Shown here one piece after another: positions 9,418 through 17,287 of a stretch of 64,000 nucleotides of DNA. The stretch comes from Lacrimispora indolis DSM 755 (GTDB taxonomy: Bacteria > Bacillota > Clostridia > Lachnospirales > Lachnospiraceae): assembly GCF_000526995.1 (NCBI RefSeq), contig NZ_AZUI01000001.1, positions 5,064,001 through 5,128,000 on the forward strand, read 5' to 3'. How positions within the stretch are numbered: the first letter of the stretch is position 1; every line of letters starts with the position of its first letter. Both the position numbers and the translations under genes were made by a program. Below the pieces are notes generated by a model, which saw only the letters and a list, made by a program, of their open reading frames with translations, did no database searches and was not told the origin of the DNA.

Positions 9418-9774
9418 ATGAGTAATCCTCTATTTTATCGAAATGGTTATAAAGGCAAATAGGTAAACAGTCGTTACGGAAGTATGACGATTGACGTCCC
9501 TCAGGATCGTAAGTCTACGTTTGAACCACAAGTAGTAAAAAAACGTCAGAAAGATATATCTGATATTGACCAGAAAATTATTTCTATGTATGCAGAAGGA
9601 ATGACCACCAGACAGATAACAGAGACTCTTGAAGAGTGTGACAACAAAATCAGTGGAAGAGGAGCCGAGAAACATTTCCGCAAGCTGAGCCAACAAATCA
9701 ATGGGAAAGGAGAGGAAACCAAGCCGATCCGAGAACCAGGAGAACAAATCATCATGATTCCAGACCACGATTAA
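9418..9774 (+). pseudogene. IS256-family (Mutator) transposase N-terminal fragment, interrupted
   Basis: The stretch SMTIDVPQDRKSTFEPQVV, then KKRQKDIS and ISMYAEGMTTRQI, is characteristic of IS256-type transposases before the catalytic DDE core. The same frame continues upstream as YRNGYKGK, then a TAG stop at 9460-9462, then VNSRYGS, matching the usual order of the family. After about residue 53 of the 9484 frame (ETLEE) the similarity ends and unrelated sequence follows to a stop at 9774. The DDE catalytic domain is absent and no terminal inverted repeats were recognised. I conclude that this is a dead fragment of an insertion sequence, probably from a recombination event. Confidence 0.75.
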
Positions 9775-10331
9775 TCGTATTAGTTACAGATGGAATAGAA
9801 CTAAAAGGCGAGATACTAAAAAGCCCTTGGTTGAATGGCTTCATTGTAAGAATCATATACAGCCTGATGTCAGTGCCCAGGTCAGCTAAAGAAGAAACCA
9901 GCACAGACAATATCAATCAAAAAGAAAGTAGCAGCGACAAACAACAACGTTTAAATTTCATGAGGACCCCAAAACTACAGGGGAAATTGGATTTGACACA
10001 GAAACGCAGAAATGGTAAGATTAATACAGACAGTTTAAACTATTCGCGAAAGTCTAGTTTAACGAATAGTTGGCAAAGAAAACATGAATACTGTTATTTG
10101 ATTTTTAATATTATCACATAAGGAAATTTATCACTTATACTCAATTTGTGTTTTTCTTATCTTACGTTATGCTATGCATGTTTCATATTGTGATCTGCAC
10201 CTGGGATCTTACTTTCTCTGTACCAGACTCTGACACAAACATGTGCCATACTAAGTCCGGAAAAGTGATCTCAAATGACCGGACTTTTAGTAAGGTCATT
10301 AATCAAATATAAAAAGAAATGAGGTCGAATT
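9775..10331. other. Non-coding remnant DNA between the IS256 fragment and the recombinase
   Basis: Short open frames occur here (for example 9831-10121) but none has an RBS or a recognisable protein. A perfect 9-bp inverted repeat AACTATTCG / CGAATAGTT lies at 10038-10046 and 10063-10071. The region is probably decayed mobile DNA. Confidence 0.4.
10253..10300 (+). promoter_or_regulatory. Two mutually exclusive hairpins upstream of the recombinase gene
   Basis: AAGTCCGG (10253-10260) pairs with CCGGACTT (10279-10286) and is followed by TT, so it could act as a weak terminator. AATGACC (10274-10280), overlapping that 3' arm, can instead pair with GGTCATT (10294-10300). Both stems lie 30-80 bases before the start codon at 10332. 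Confidence 0.45.
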
Positions 10332-11387
10332 ATGAGTGCTCCTCTCTCCTATCATCAGCAAAAAGATATTGAAAATGTTAAGCACCTGCGCCAGCTGGTA
10401 AAAGAACTTCCTCGCTTTTGCGGAGACTTCTTCCGAGGGATTGAACCTCGCACCTCCTCCCGCACCAGGATCGCTTATGCTTATGATCTAAGGGTATTTT
10501 TTGACTTTCTGGTTAAGGAGAACCCCGTTATCAGCAAGCTCCATGTTCAGGATATCACGTTAGAACACCTGGATTCCCTTCGGGTCGTGGATATAGAAGA
10601 ATATATGGAGTATTTAAAATATCGTTTTAATGATAAGAATCAGGAAGTAACCAACAAAGAGCGGGGAATTATGCGGAAAATCTCTTCCTTGAAAAGCTTC
10701 TATAATTATTATTTCCGGAATGAACGACTTCAAACAAATCCCGCTGCTCTGGTGCAGCTTCCAAAGCTTCATGAAAAGGATATTATCCGGCTGGATATTG
10801 ACGAGGTTGCTCTTTTGCTTGATGAAGTGGAAAGTGGAGAAGCTTTAACTGAGAAACAAAAGGCTTATCACGCAAAAACCAAGATCCGTGATTTGGCACT
10901 TTTAACTCTTATGTTGGGAACTGGAATCCGTGTATCGGAATGTGTTGGAGTGGATATTGATGACATTGACTTAAAAAATGGTGGGATCCGAATCCACAGA
11001 AAGGGAGGAAAGGAAGTCACGGTATATTTTGGCTCTGAAGTGGAAGATGCCCTTTTGGATTACTTGGAAGAACGAAGTCTGGTAATTCCTGAAGACGGCC
11101 ATGAAAAGGCCCTCTTTCTATCTCTTCAAAAAAAACGTATTGCAGTCCGCAGCGTTGAAAATCTGGTAAAGAAATACTCCAGACTCGTAACTCCGTTAAA
11201 AAAGATTACCCCCCATAAACTGCGCAGCACCTATGGAACAAGCCTGTACAAAGAAACAGGTGACATCTATCTGGTTGCAGATGTTTTAGGACACTCTGAC
11301 GTCAACACCACAAAGAAACACTATGCTGCTTTGGAGGATGAACGTCGCCGCAGCGCCCGAAACAAGGTGAAATTACGGGAAATTTAA
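10332..11387 (+). CDS. Tyrosine site-specific recombinase (XerC/XerD-like integrase)
   Basis: The 351-residue protein has an N-terminal SAM-like DNA-binding domain (about 30-145) and a C-terminal catalytic domain (about 150-345). The complete active site is visible: R200 (GTGIRVSE), a Lys of the HRKGGK beta-hairpin (224-227), H295 and R298 (PHKLRST), H321 (GHSDV) and the Tyr nucleophile Y331 (KKHYA). It cuts and rejoins DNA through a 3'-phosphotyrosine. The length exceeds the roughly 300 residues of XerC/D, as in other clostridial integrase-like proteins. The RBS ATGAGGT lies upstream. Preceding remnants fit a mobile origin, yet no phage genes or att repeats were found, so it may be a resident chromosomal recombinase. 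Confidence 0.9.
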   Translation: MSAPLSYHQQKDIENVKHLRQLVKELPRFCGDFFRGIEPRTSSRTRIAYAYDLRVFFDFLVKENPVISKLHVQDITLEHLDSLRVVDIEEYMEYLKYRFNDKNQEVTNKERGIMRKISSLKSFYNYYFRNERLQTNPAALVQLPKLHEKDIIRLDIDEVALLLDEVESGEALTEKQKAYHAKTKIRDLALLTLMLGTGIRVSECVGVDIDDIDLKNGGIRIHRKGGKEVTVYFGSEVEDALLDYLEERSLVIPEDGHEKALFLSLQKKRIAVRSVENLVKKYSRLVTPLKKITPHKLRSTYGTSLYKETGDIYLVADVLGHSDVNTTKKHYAALEDERRRSARNKVKLREI

Positions 11388-11550
11388 GTATCCCTGGCGG
11401 ATTCCTTTTTGTCTTTTGGGGAACTTTGAAGGCTTTGGCGAATGGTCTGCGAGCATGTGTCTTATGTAAGAGGACATGACACATGTACGTAAGGACCTGA
11501 TATAAATATAATGGGAAGTTGCTATCTATCTTTTTGATTTTTTTGTTATA

Positions 11551-11593
11551 AAAAAAGAAAGCATCTAATATCTAAATTAGAGCTTTCTTTTTT
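11551..11593. terminator. Strong bidirectional terminator between recombinase and L25 genes
   Basis: AAAAAAGAAAGC plus TCTAAT pairs with ATTAGA plus GCTTTCTTTTTT, giving about 18 bp of stem with A-run and T-run ends. It serves the convergent genes on both sides. Confidence 0.88.
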
Positions 11594-11653
11594 CACCTTT
11601 ATCATCAGGCTCTTATAATATTTTCATACGAAAAGTAAATGCCGTTATTCCTC

Positions 11654-12250
11654 TTAGCTTTCGGCCTCTTCTTCACCTTCAACTGCTTCACGTATCTTAG
11701 AGCCAACAACTGTTATCATTTTTTGTGCCGGATCAATAGTTGAGGTAAGTCCTTCCGGAAGTTTAATATCACTAAATTGAATACTTTCACCAGCCTCCAT
11801 ATTAGAAACATCAATTACTATTTCATCGGGAATATCCTGAGGTAAGCCCTCCAGTAAAATTGAATCTATGGTACTGTTAATCAACAATCGTTTTGACTCA
11901 AGAAGTTCTGCTCCGGTAATTTTTATAGCCACTTCTTGTTTGATTTTTTCCGAAAAAGATACCATTTGAAAATCCAAATGAGAGATTTCGTTTTTAACAG
12001 GTTCAATGTGTATTTCTTTTGCCATTACGGTATAACTCTGGCCATCAGGAACAACCAGTTTAAAAATGCCATTCCGGCCAAACTCTTTCATTGATCTTCT
12101 AAATACATCTTTCTTAACAGCTATTGAGATTGAATCAACACCTTTACCAGCTATGTTTCCCAGTAAATATCCTTCTCTTTTTAACTGATTATTGTCACCC
12201 TTTCTGGTACTTTTTCTTAACTCAACGTTCATAACTCCAGTATTTTCCAT
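11654..12250 (-). CDS. rplY: 50S ribosomal protein L25 / general stress protein Ctc
   Basis: The 198-residue protein has the two-domain Ctc (TL5) layout: an N-terminal 5S-rRNA-binding L25 domain to about residue 95 (LRKSTRKG near the start, HLDFQMV at the end) and a C-terminal beta domain with LPQDIPDEI and LPEGLTS, then an acidic tail. It binds 5S rRNA in the large subunit; in Bacillus Ctc is stress-induced. The start at 12250 has AAGGAGGC upstream. The leader is unusually long and AT-rich. Many clostridial ctc genes lie near pth or purR; here the gene is isolated between a recombinase and decayed DNA, so it may be a second or relocated copy. Confidence 0.9.
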   Translation of the reverse strand: MENTGVMNVELRKSTRKGDNNQLKREGYLLGNIAGKGVDSISIAVKKDVFRRSMKEFGRNGIFKLVVPDGQSYTVMAKEIHIEPVKNEISHLDFQMVSFSEKIKQEVAIKITGAELLESKRLLINSTIDSILLEGLPQDIPDEIVIDVSNMEAGESIQFSDIKLPEGLTSTIDPAQKMITVVGSKIREAVEGEEEAES

Positions 12251-12343
12251 AGTTATAAGCCTCCTTGATTTATAATTATATTATGGCAATCATCTAAAAT
12301 CTTATGATTCAATGATGAAAACCTGTTACCTAAATTTCAATGT

Positions 12344-12539
12344 GATTTAACATAACAAAACACAAATTGTCAAAAGAAAATATACGTATCAAAGCAAAAG
12401 TATTTTAAATAAGTTATACTAGAATTAATTTTGAATTTATTTCTTTAATACAAACTTATTTTATTTATTATTTAATAAATCACATAGAGTTTAAAATAGC
12501 ATATAATTAATATTATAGTATAAATCTGACAATTGTCAA
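12344..12539 (-). promoter_or_regulatory. Candidate promoters of the L25/Ctc gene
   Basis: On the minus strand a distal promoter has TTGACA (12539-12534), 16 bases, then TATAAT (12517-12512). A second possible promoter nearer the gene has TTGACA (12373-12368), 18 bases, then TAAATC (12349-12344). Both -35 boxes sit in similar AATTGTCAA contexts. Start points are inferred, not shown. Confidence 0.5.
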
Positions 12540-12584
12540 GTTTTTGATTTGTATGACAGAAATTTCTCCTATAGAAACTTATAA

Positions 12585-12880
12585 GGTTCCGGAACAAAAA
12601 AATATTATCTTACTGATAATCCAGTAATCGTAAAGGAAATTACAGGTGTAGATTATTTTTTACCATTAACTCCAATTGCTCTTGCGGTAAAAAGAATACC
12701 TTCTGATACATATTTGATTCAACCTCTTTCCGTAATTACAGAACATATGGTAGAATGCGTGAACCAGTATTTGAAAATGGCGGAGTTTTTTATGATAGTA
12801 CTTATGGTCTACCATATAATTCCGGTCACGGATACGGGCATGATATTTGCCGTGGCAGGTTGACCATTTGATTAAAATGG
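12585..12880 (+). pseudogene. Decayed coding remnants in two frames
   Basis: One plus-strand frame (12585-12863) reads KYYLTDNPVIVKEITGVDYF and FLPLTPIALAVK, resembling the C-terminal part of DUF4238-like proteins (TDNPV, then a PLTP block). From about 12750 another frame reads EPVFENGG and LPYNSGHGYGHDIC, reminiscent of the GxGxG box of GHKL sensor kinases. Neither has a start codon, RBS or full domain, and the frame changes between them. I regard the stretch as fused remnants of dead genes. Both family assignments are weak. Confidence 0.35.
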
Positions 12881-12913
12881 ACTTTATCGACCCTCACTCC
12901 TCCTTCTTTAGGA

Positions 12914-13606
12914 TCAATTTTTGAACCTTATTCTATCTTTATCTGTAGGAATGCCGTTAAACACTTTATGCCATTCTCCATCAAGAAATAATTCATATTG
13001 CTCAAAAGCACAGGGCAGTCCATTTGCCGAACGTATGTCGCTGCTATCCATAAGCTGAAAATGTAAATGAGGTGAAAAAGAGTTGCCTGAATGACCTACT
13101 CTACCAATAACATCGCCTTTTTTCACTCTTTGCCCATCCATAACCATTAGAGATCCTTTTTGAAGATGGACAAATCCAGCATATATATTCTCTTCACATT
13201 TCATAATGATATAATTGCCGGCAAGGGACTGAATATTGTCTTTTTGGGGGTTAAAGGTATGCGCACTCTTTATTGCAACAACCATATCTGCAAATAAATG
13301 TGCTTTGGCTCTTTCCTTATAACCATCTTTGGCGTGAACAATTATCCCATCACAGGGCGCATATACTTCTTGTCCCCAACAATAACATTTGTTTAAAGAA
13401 ACTCCAAAAATAAGATACTGGAACCAGTGAATACGATAGCTTGGCCAACCTTTTCTTTTCCAGTCTACTTGCAAAAAATCATAAGCATACCTTGTTCCTA
13501 ATCGGTCTGTCCCATGGCTGGGAATTCTTCTTCCAGGAGTATTAGGAGAAAGCCACTCTCCCCTCAAAGGAAATTCTACGATTATAGGTTTACCTGCTTC
13601 CATCAT
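12914..13606 (-). CDS. M23-family metallopeptidase (LytM-like domain)
   Basis: I choose the ATG at 13606 (MMEAGKP, 230 residues) because AGGAGG lies six bases upstream; a longer frame to 13711 lacks an RBS. HGTDRLGTRYAYDF near the N-terminus supplies the HxxxD zinc motif, and the HLHFQ motif in SPHLHFQ lies near residue 185. APCDGIIV and the GRVGHSGNS turn are typical of M23 beta-sheets. No signal peptide or membrane anchor is present, unusual for a peptidoglycan hydrolase, so it may act inside the cell or on a non-wall substrate. It lies 163 bases downstream of a TetR gene on the same strand and may share its regulated transcript. Confidence 0.82.
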   Translation of the reverse strand: MMEAGKPIIVEFPLRGEWLSPNTPGRRIPSHGTDRLGTRYAYDFLQVDWKRKGWPSYRIHWFQYLIFGVSLNKCYCWGQEVYAPCDGIIVHAKDGYKERAKAHLFADMVVAIKSAHTFNPQKDNIQSLAGNYIIMKCEENIYAGFVHLQKGSLMVMDGQRVKKGDVIGRVGHSGNSFSPHLHFQLMDSSDIRSANGLPCAFEQYELFLDGEWHKVFNGIPTDKDRIRFKN

Positions 13607-13769
13607 TCCACACCTCCTAGCTGTTGATACTATTTTCTGCTTTAACATTAGGATTTTGATATCGTGTACACCAATTCTTATATTTTGTTCAGAGCATACC
13701 TTGGCACACAAACTACGACCTATACAATTAGATGTAGTTTTAAATCCTTCTTGCCCCTGTCAATCCTAC

Positions 13770-14405
13770 CTATTTCTTGCTTGGCTTATAGAATATTTTT
13801 CTAAGTTCCTCAAAATATCCATCAAGTTTTCCAATAATGAGTTCATTATTTAATGCCGAAGATTCTGTATTTCTAATATCATCTAATATCTCATTAGTAA
13901 ATCCGACATTGGCCCAAAGAATAAACTGTTTGCACTTTTCAACATCCAACCCTACTCTAAATCTGGACTCATCAATCATTTCAAATATGTGAGTACAACA
14001 TGAAGGTTGCTTTTTAAGGGCTCTTTTTTCAAGTTCTTTGTTTACTTCATCAGAGTTAACTGCAGCAGAAAGTTTGTTAAACTCAAGAACCCACGGATAT
14101 TGTTTCAGTAATTCAATTTGAAGAATATATGATTGACGTAGCCTGTTAAAAATATCCTTTTCAGTGAAATCTATTTTCATATAATATTCTTTATCAAGAA
14201 GATCAGCAAAATAGTCGTATACGCACAGAAAAAGTTCCTGTTTATTCTTCACATAATGAAACATCAAAGCTTTAGACATCCCTGCTTCTTTTGCAATTAC
14301 ATTTGTAGATGCGTCATTATATCCTTTAAGTGTAAATTCTTTTAGTGCGGCATTTAAGATGGCATTAAGCCTTAGAGGTTCTAACTCTAATAATTTTATA
14401 ATCAT
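13770..14405 (-). CDS. TetR/AcrR-family transcriptional repressor
   Basis: The 211-residue protein has an N-terminal TetR helix-turn-helix (about residues 12-60): ILNAALKEFTLKGY, then TNVIAKEAGMSKALMFHYV, followed by the KNKQELF linker. The C-terminal ligand and dimer domain is not assignable to a subfamily. It most likely represses its own promoter, because two near-identical dyads of the TTTACCTnnnAGGTnAA type flank that promoter at 14426-14477. The RBS GGGAAGG lies upstream of ATG 14405. The only same-strand gene downstream is the M23 peptidase. No efflux or transporter gene is adjacent, so the inducer is unknown. Confidence 0.88.
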   Translation of the reverse strand: MIIKLLELEPLRLNAILNAALKEFTLKGYNDASTNVIAKEAGMSKALMFHYVKNKQELFLCVYDYFADLLDKEYYMKIDFTEKDIFNRLRQSYILQIELLKQYPWVLEFNKLSAAVNSDEVNKELEKRALKKQPSCCTHIFEMIDESRFRVGLDVEKCKQFILWANVGFTNEILDDIRNTESSALNNELIIGKLDGYFEELRKIFYKPSKK

Positions 14406-14425
14406 AAATAATTATCCTTCCCCTC

Positions 14426-14477
14426 GTTTACCTGTTAGGTTAATTCCATTATACTCTTGTTTACCTAAAAGGTCAAC
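14426..14477 (-). promoter_or_regulatory. TetR promoter with two palindromic operators
   Basis: On the minus strand TTGACC (14476-14471) and TATAAT (14453-14448) are spaced by 17 bases. Operator 1, GTTTACCTAAAAGGTCAAC (14459-14477), covers the -35. Operator 2, GTTTACCTGTTAGGTTAA (14426-14443), lies just after the -10. The two are 33 bp apart, about three helical turns, so both lie on one face of the DNA. Confidence 0.8.
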
Positions 14478-14570
14478 GAGATTTTCAGCGTATCTGCCTT
14501 ATTCTCCCATCAATAAATTCCCTCTCTTGTGTTCTTGGTTGTATAATGGTTAACTGCTATGAGAACAGGA

Positions 14571-14618
14571 TAAACAAAAAAACAAGCGTATCAATCACTT
14601 GGAACAATACGCTTGTTT
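14571..14618 (-). terminator. Rho-independent terminator of the EF-G-like gene
   Basis: AAACAAGCGTAT (14580-14591) pairs perfectly with ATACGCTTGTTT (14607-14618); on the minus strand the stem is followed by a run of T. Confidence 0.85.
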
Positions 14619-14721
14619 GACGATAAAATCTTCTTAAAACCCATGCAAAGATTCTTTTGGCTTCAGAAGTCTTATCAGCACTCTATTATAACCTAAGATT
14701 CAATCTGACAGATGATAACAA

Positions 14722-16671
14722 TCATGAAAGGGTATGCATATACTCTTCCGCATGATCCCAATTAACCACAAACGAAGTTCCCTTTTTGCAGAATACGGAA
14801 CATGAAGGATTATCAGTATCCTCATTAGGATTATATTGAAAGTGGTTAAGAACCTCATCTTCATTGTGACATCTATCGTAATGAGAAAATACCATAGAAA
14901 TACTTCCTTTCCCTCCTGTCATGATCATCAGCTCTTCTCCATAATTCATAAAAGAAGCAACAGGAGCCAGGCCCTTAATCACCGTTCTTCCTCTTCCATC
15001 CGGAACCGGCGCTTCAAACCGGCCGGAATATTTTGTGATGTCATTTAAAACCCTTCCCGTTAAGGAATCAGAAACCGATATAGTAAAGCTGTAATAAGGT
15101 TCCAAAAGAAGGTTTTTGCCCTTCATCAGACCCTGACGTATTGCCCGGTATACCGCCTCCCGGAAATCACCGCCTTCCGTGTGCTTGATATGAGAAAGTC
15201 CATCAACCAGGATGATTTTAACGTCCGTCAGTTCAGACCCGGTTAAAACTCCTTTATGAATAGTCTCAAAAACATGAGTACGTATCAGATTTTGATAATT
15301 AATCCCAAGTCTGTCTACATGACATTGACTCTCAAATGAAACTCCCTTCCCTCTCTCACCTGGTTCTATCCTCAATGCAACTTCCGCATAATGGCGGAGA
15401 GGTTCAAAATGCCCATATCCTGTAACCGGCTCTGCTACGGTTTCCATATATATGATTTCAGGCTGTCCAAAGGATATTGATATTTGAAACCTTTCTAAAA
15501 CAACCTGCTCCAGAACCTCAAGTTGAATTTTCCCCATGATATTTACTTTTAACTGCTTCAAAGATTCTTCCCATACTACACTTAACGCGGGTTCTTCCTC
15601 TTCCAAAACGTGAAAAATCTGCAGGATTGTCCTGTCAGGAACCTCAGGCGGATATAAGACCTTTGCCTGAAGGGTGGGTTGAAGCACCGGGAAGATCATT
15701 TCATGGCATTCTCCAAGCCCCTGGCCCGCCCTTGTTGCCCGCGGTCCGGTGATGGCCACCACATCTCCTGCAGAAGCTTCCTGAATGGAAGAAAAGCGTT
15801 CTCCTTGAAAAATCCGTATCTGATGGACCTTCTCTTCCTCAGACAGAGAATCCCGAACCCGTAGAAAGCCTCTTAATATCTTCAAATATGTCATTCGCTC
15901 CCCATGTCCATCATAACGAATCTTAAATACCCTCCCGCTAAAAGGTGCTGATGTTGGATAGGAAGCCTCTGTTAAATAATAAAAAGCATTGAGAAACTGT
16001 TCTATTCCCTCTCCGTTTAAAGCACAGCCGCCAAAGCAGGGGAATAATCTCCGATTCTTAATCTGAGAAATTATAGCAGGCCTTAGCTCCTCAAGGGTAA
16101 TGGTTCCATCCAGCCATTTCTCAAGGAATTCCTCCTCCCATTCAGATACATTCTCAATCAGATCATCTGTTAAAGTGCCTTCTATCCCCTTCTCAAGGTG
16201 CATGTTTTGAAAATCCAGGATGTTATCGGAAAATCGTTCCCGAACTTCCCATAAAACCCGTTCATAAGATGCTGAAACCACGTCAAGCTTATTAATAAAT
16301 AAAAATACGGGGATATTATAACGCTCCAGAAGGCTCCAGATAGACTCCGTATGGCCTTGAATGCCATCCGTCCCGTTAATGACCAGAACTGCATAGTCCA
16401 TTACCTCCAGGGCACGTTCCATTTCAGCTGAAAAATCCGTGTGACCGGGTGTATCGATCAGATAATATGTATCATCGTCATGAACAAAGCAGGCCATATC
16501 TGAAAATATGGTTATCCCTCTTGCCCGTTCAATATCATTATGATCCATATATGCATTTTTTGCATCTACGCGGCCCAAGGTCCTGATTACCCGTTCTCGA
16601 TATAAAACCTGTTCTGAAAAGGTGGTTTTTCCGGCATCCACATGGGCCAGAATTCCGAAAGTTATCTTCAT
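14722..16671 (-). CDS. EF-G-like translational GTPase, related to TetM/TetP ribosomal protection proteins
   Basis: I choose ATG 16671 (MKITFG, 649 residues, close to the 639 of TetM) rather than the in-frame ATG at 16704. GTPase motifs are complete: G1 AHVDAGKTT (9-17), G2 RGIT near 51-54, G3 DTPGH (73-77), G4 NKLD (127-130). EF-G domains II to V follow, with the TetM-type C-terminal arrangement and no extra EF-G insert. Ribosomal protection proteins dislodge tetracycline from the ribosome. This sequence looks divergent from classical Tet determinants, so resistance is a possibility only; it may be a housekeeping or stress paralogue. Transcription probably starts near 16740, with a possible attenuator in the leader. 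Confidence 0.85.
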   Translation of the reverse strand: MKITFGILAHVDAGKTTFSEQVLYRERVIRTLGRVDAKNAYMDHNDIERARGITIFSDMACFVHDDDTYYLIDTPGHTDFSAEMERALEVMDYAVLVINGTDGIQGHTESIWSLLERYNIPVFLFINKLDVVSASYERVLWEVRERFSDNILDFQNMHLEKGIEGTLTDDLIENVSEWEEEFLEKWLDGTITLEELRPAIISQIKNRRLFPCFGGCALNGEGIEQFLNAFYYLTEASYPTSAPFSGRVFKIRYDGHGERMTYLKILRGFLRVRDSLSEEEKVHQIRIFQGERFSSIQEASAGDVVAITGPRATRAGQGLGECHEMIFPVLQPTLQAKVLYPPEVPDRTILQIFHVLEEEEPALSVVWEESLKQLKVNIMGKIQLEVLEQVVLERFQISISFGQPEIIYMETVAEPVTGYGHFEPLRHYAEVALRIEPGERGKGVSFESQCHVDRLGINYQNLIRTHVFETIHKGVLTGSELTDVKIILVDGLSHIKHTEGGDFREAVYRAIRQGLMKGKNLLLEPYYSFTISVSDSLTGRVLNDITKYSGRFEAPVPDGRGRTVIKGLAPVASFMNYGEELMIMTGGKGSISMVFSHYDRCHNEDEVLNHFQYNPNEDTDNPSCSVFCKKGTSFVVNWDHAEEYMHTLS

Positions 16672-16713
16672 AATTATATTGAGTCCTTTGATTATAAGAA
16701 TCATTCTGAGATT

Positions 16714-16775
16714 AAAAACGTCTCTTAAACAGACGGCGCTTCTATTATTCTAAGATATATCCTCAATAAAATCAA
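16714..16775 (-). promoter_or_regulatory. Promoter and terminator-like leader hairpin of the EF-G-like gene
   Basis: On the minus strand TTGATT (16775-16770), 17 bases, TAGAAT (16752-16747) forms a promoter. Downstream CGTCT-N7-AGACG (16735-16719) is followed by five T (16718-16714), all before the start codon at 16671. It could be an attenuator of this gene or the terminator of the upstream yneA-like gene. Confidence 0.5.
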
Positions 16776-16795
16776 CAAAATCTATAAAATCCTGT

Positions 16796-17110
16796 TCATC
16801 TCTCTCCTGAATCAGAATCAGGAGCAAAATACATAACGGTCAGATACTGTCCGCTATGAATGGTATCTTCCTTTAATCCGTTCATGTTCTTTAATTCCTT
16901 CACATATTGGGCAGTAGTCATCCCGCTGTTCTCTAAATAAGATCCGGCAATGGTCCATAAGCTGTCCCCCTTTTGAATCTCTATGCTGGTGTAATATTTC
17001 TCCATCGCCGGCGCTTCCGTCTCTCCGGCGAGGGCATTCATTATGGAATGACCAAAAAAATGGGAACCCAGAAAAACAATCAGTGACAATGCAATCAATT
17101 GCTTTATCAT
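16796..17110 (-). CDS. yneA: YneA-like SOS cell-division inhibitor with LysM domain
   Basis: I choose ATG 17110 (MIKQLIA, 104 residues), which has AAAGGAGG seven bases upstream; the longer frame to 17137 has none. Residues 1-25 form one hydrophobic segment (signal anchor). Residues about 40-95 are a LysM fold: EIQKGDSLWTIA followed by LKNMNGL and SGQYLTV. Bacillus YneA has this layout, lies divergent to lexA and halts division during the SOS response. The shared intergenic region here carries four LexA boxes, which strongly supports SOS control. The symbol is assigned by layout and context rather than by close similarity. Confidence 0.78.
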   Translation of the reverse strand: MIKQLIALSLIVFLGSHFFGHSIMNALAGETEAPAMEKYYTSIEIQKGDSLWTIAGSYLENSGMTTAQYVKELKNMNGLKEDTIHSGQYLTVMYFAPDSDSGER

Positions 17111-17140
17111 ATGCATACCTCCTTTAAAACAATTCACGGC

Positions 17141-17253
17141 AGAACATCTGTTCTTTTTATGTTCTTATCATACCATTGCGAACATATGTTTGTCAATTGG
17201 TTTTGCACTTTTTCGAACAAAGGTTTGCATTTTCATCGAACATATGTTACTAT
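17141..17253. promoter_or_regulatory. Divergent lexA/yneA promoter region with four LexA (SOS) boxes
   Basis: Four matches to the GAAC-N4-GTTC-type clostridial/Bacillus SOS box are present: AGAACATCTGTTCT (17141-17154), CGAACATATGTTTG (17179-17192), CGAACAAAGGTTTG (17214-17227) and CGAACATATGTTAC (17237-17250). The lexA promoter is TTGCAT (17225-17230), 17 bases, TACTAT (17248-17253). The yneA promoter on the minus strand is TTGACA (17196-17191), 18 bases, TATGAT (17172-17167). Boxes cover the lexA -35 and spacer, the yneA spacer and the yneA leader. Confidence 0.9.
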
Positions 17254-17287
17254 AGTCTTAATTAATAAGGATTGAGGAGGCCGTGTC

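Noticed and set aside
10332..11387. Prophage or integrative element bounded by the recombinase
   Set aside because: No phage, conjugation or att repeat sequences were found on either side.
14722..16671. Direct call of tetracycline resistance
   Set aside because: The GTPase is TetM-like in layout but looks divergent, and no transfer genes surround it; resistance is left as a hypothesis.
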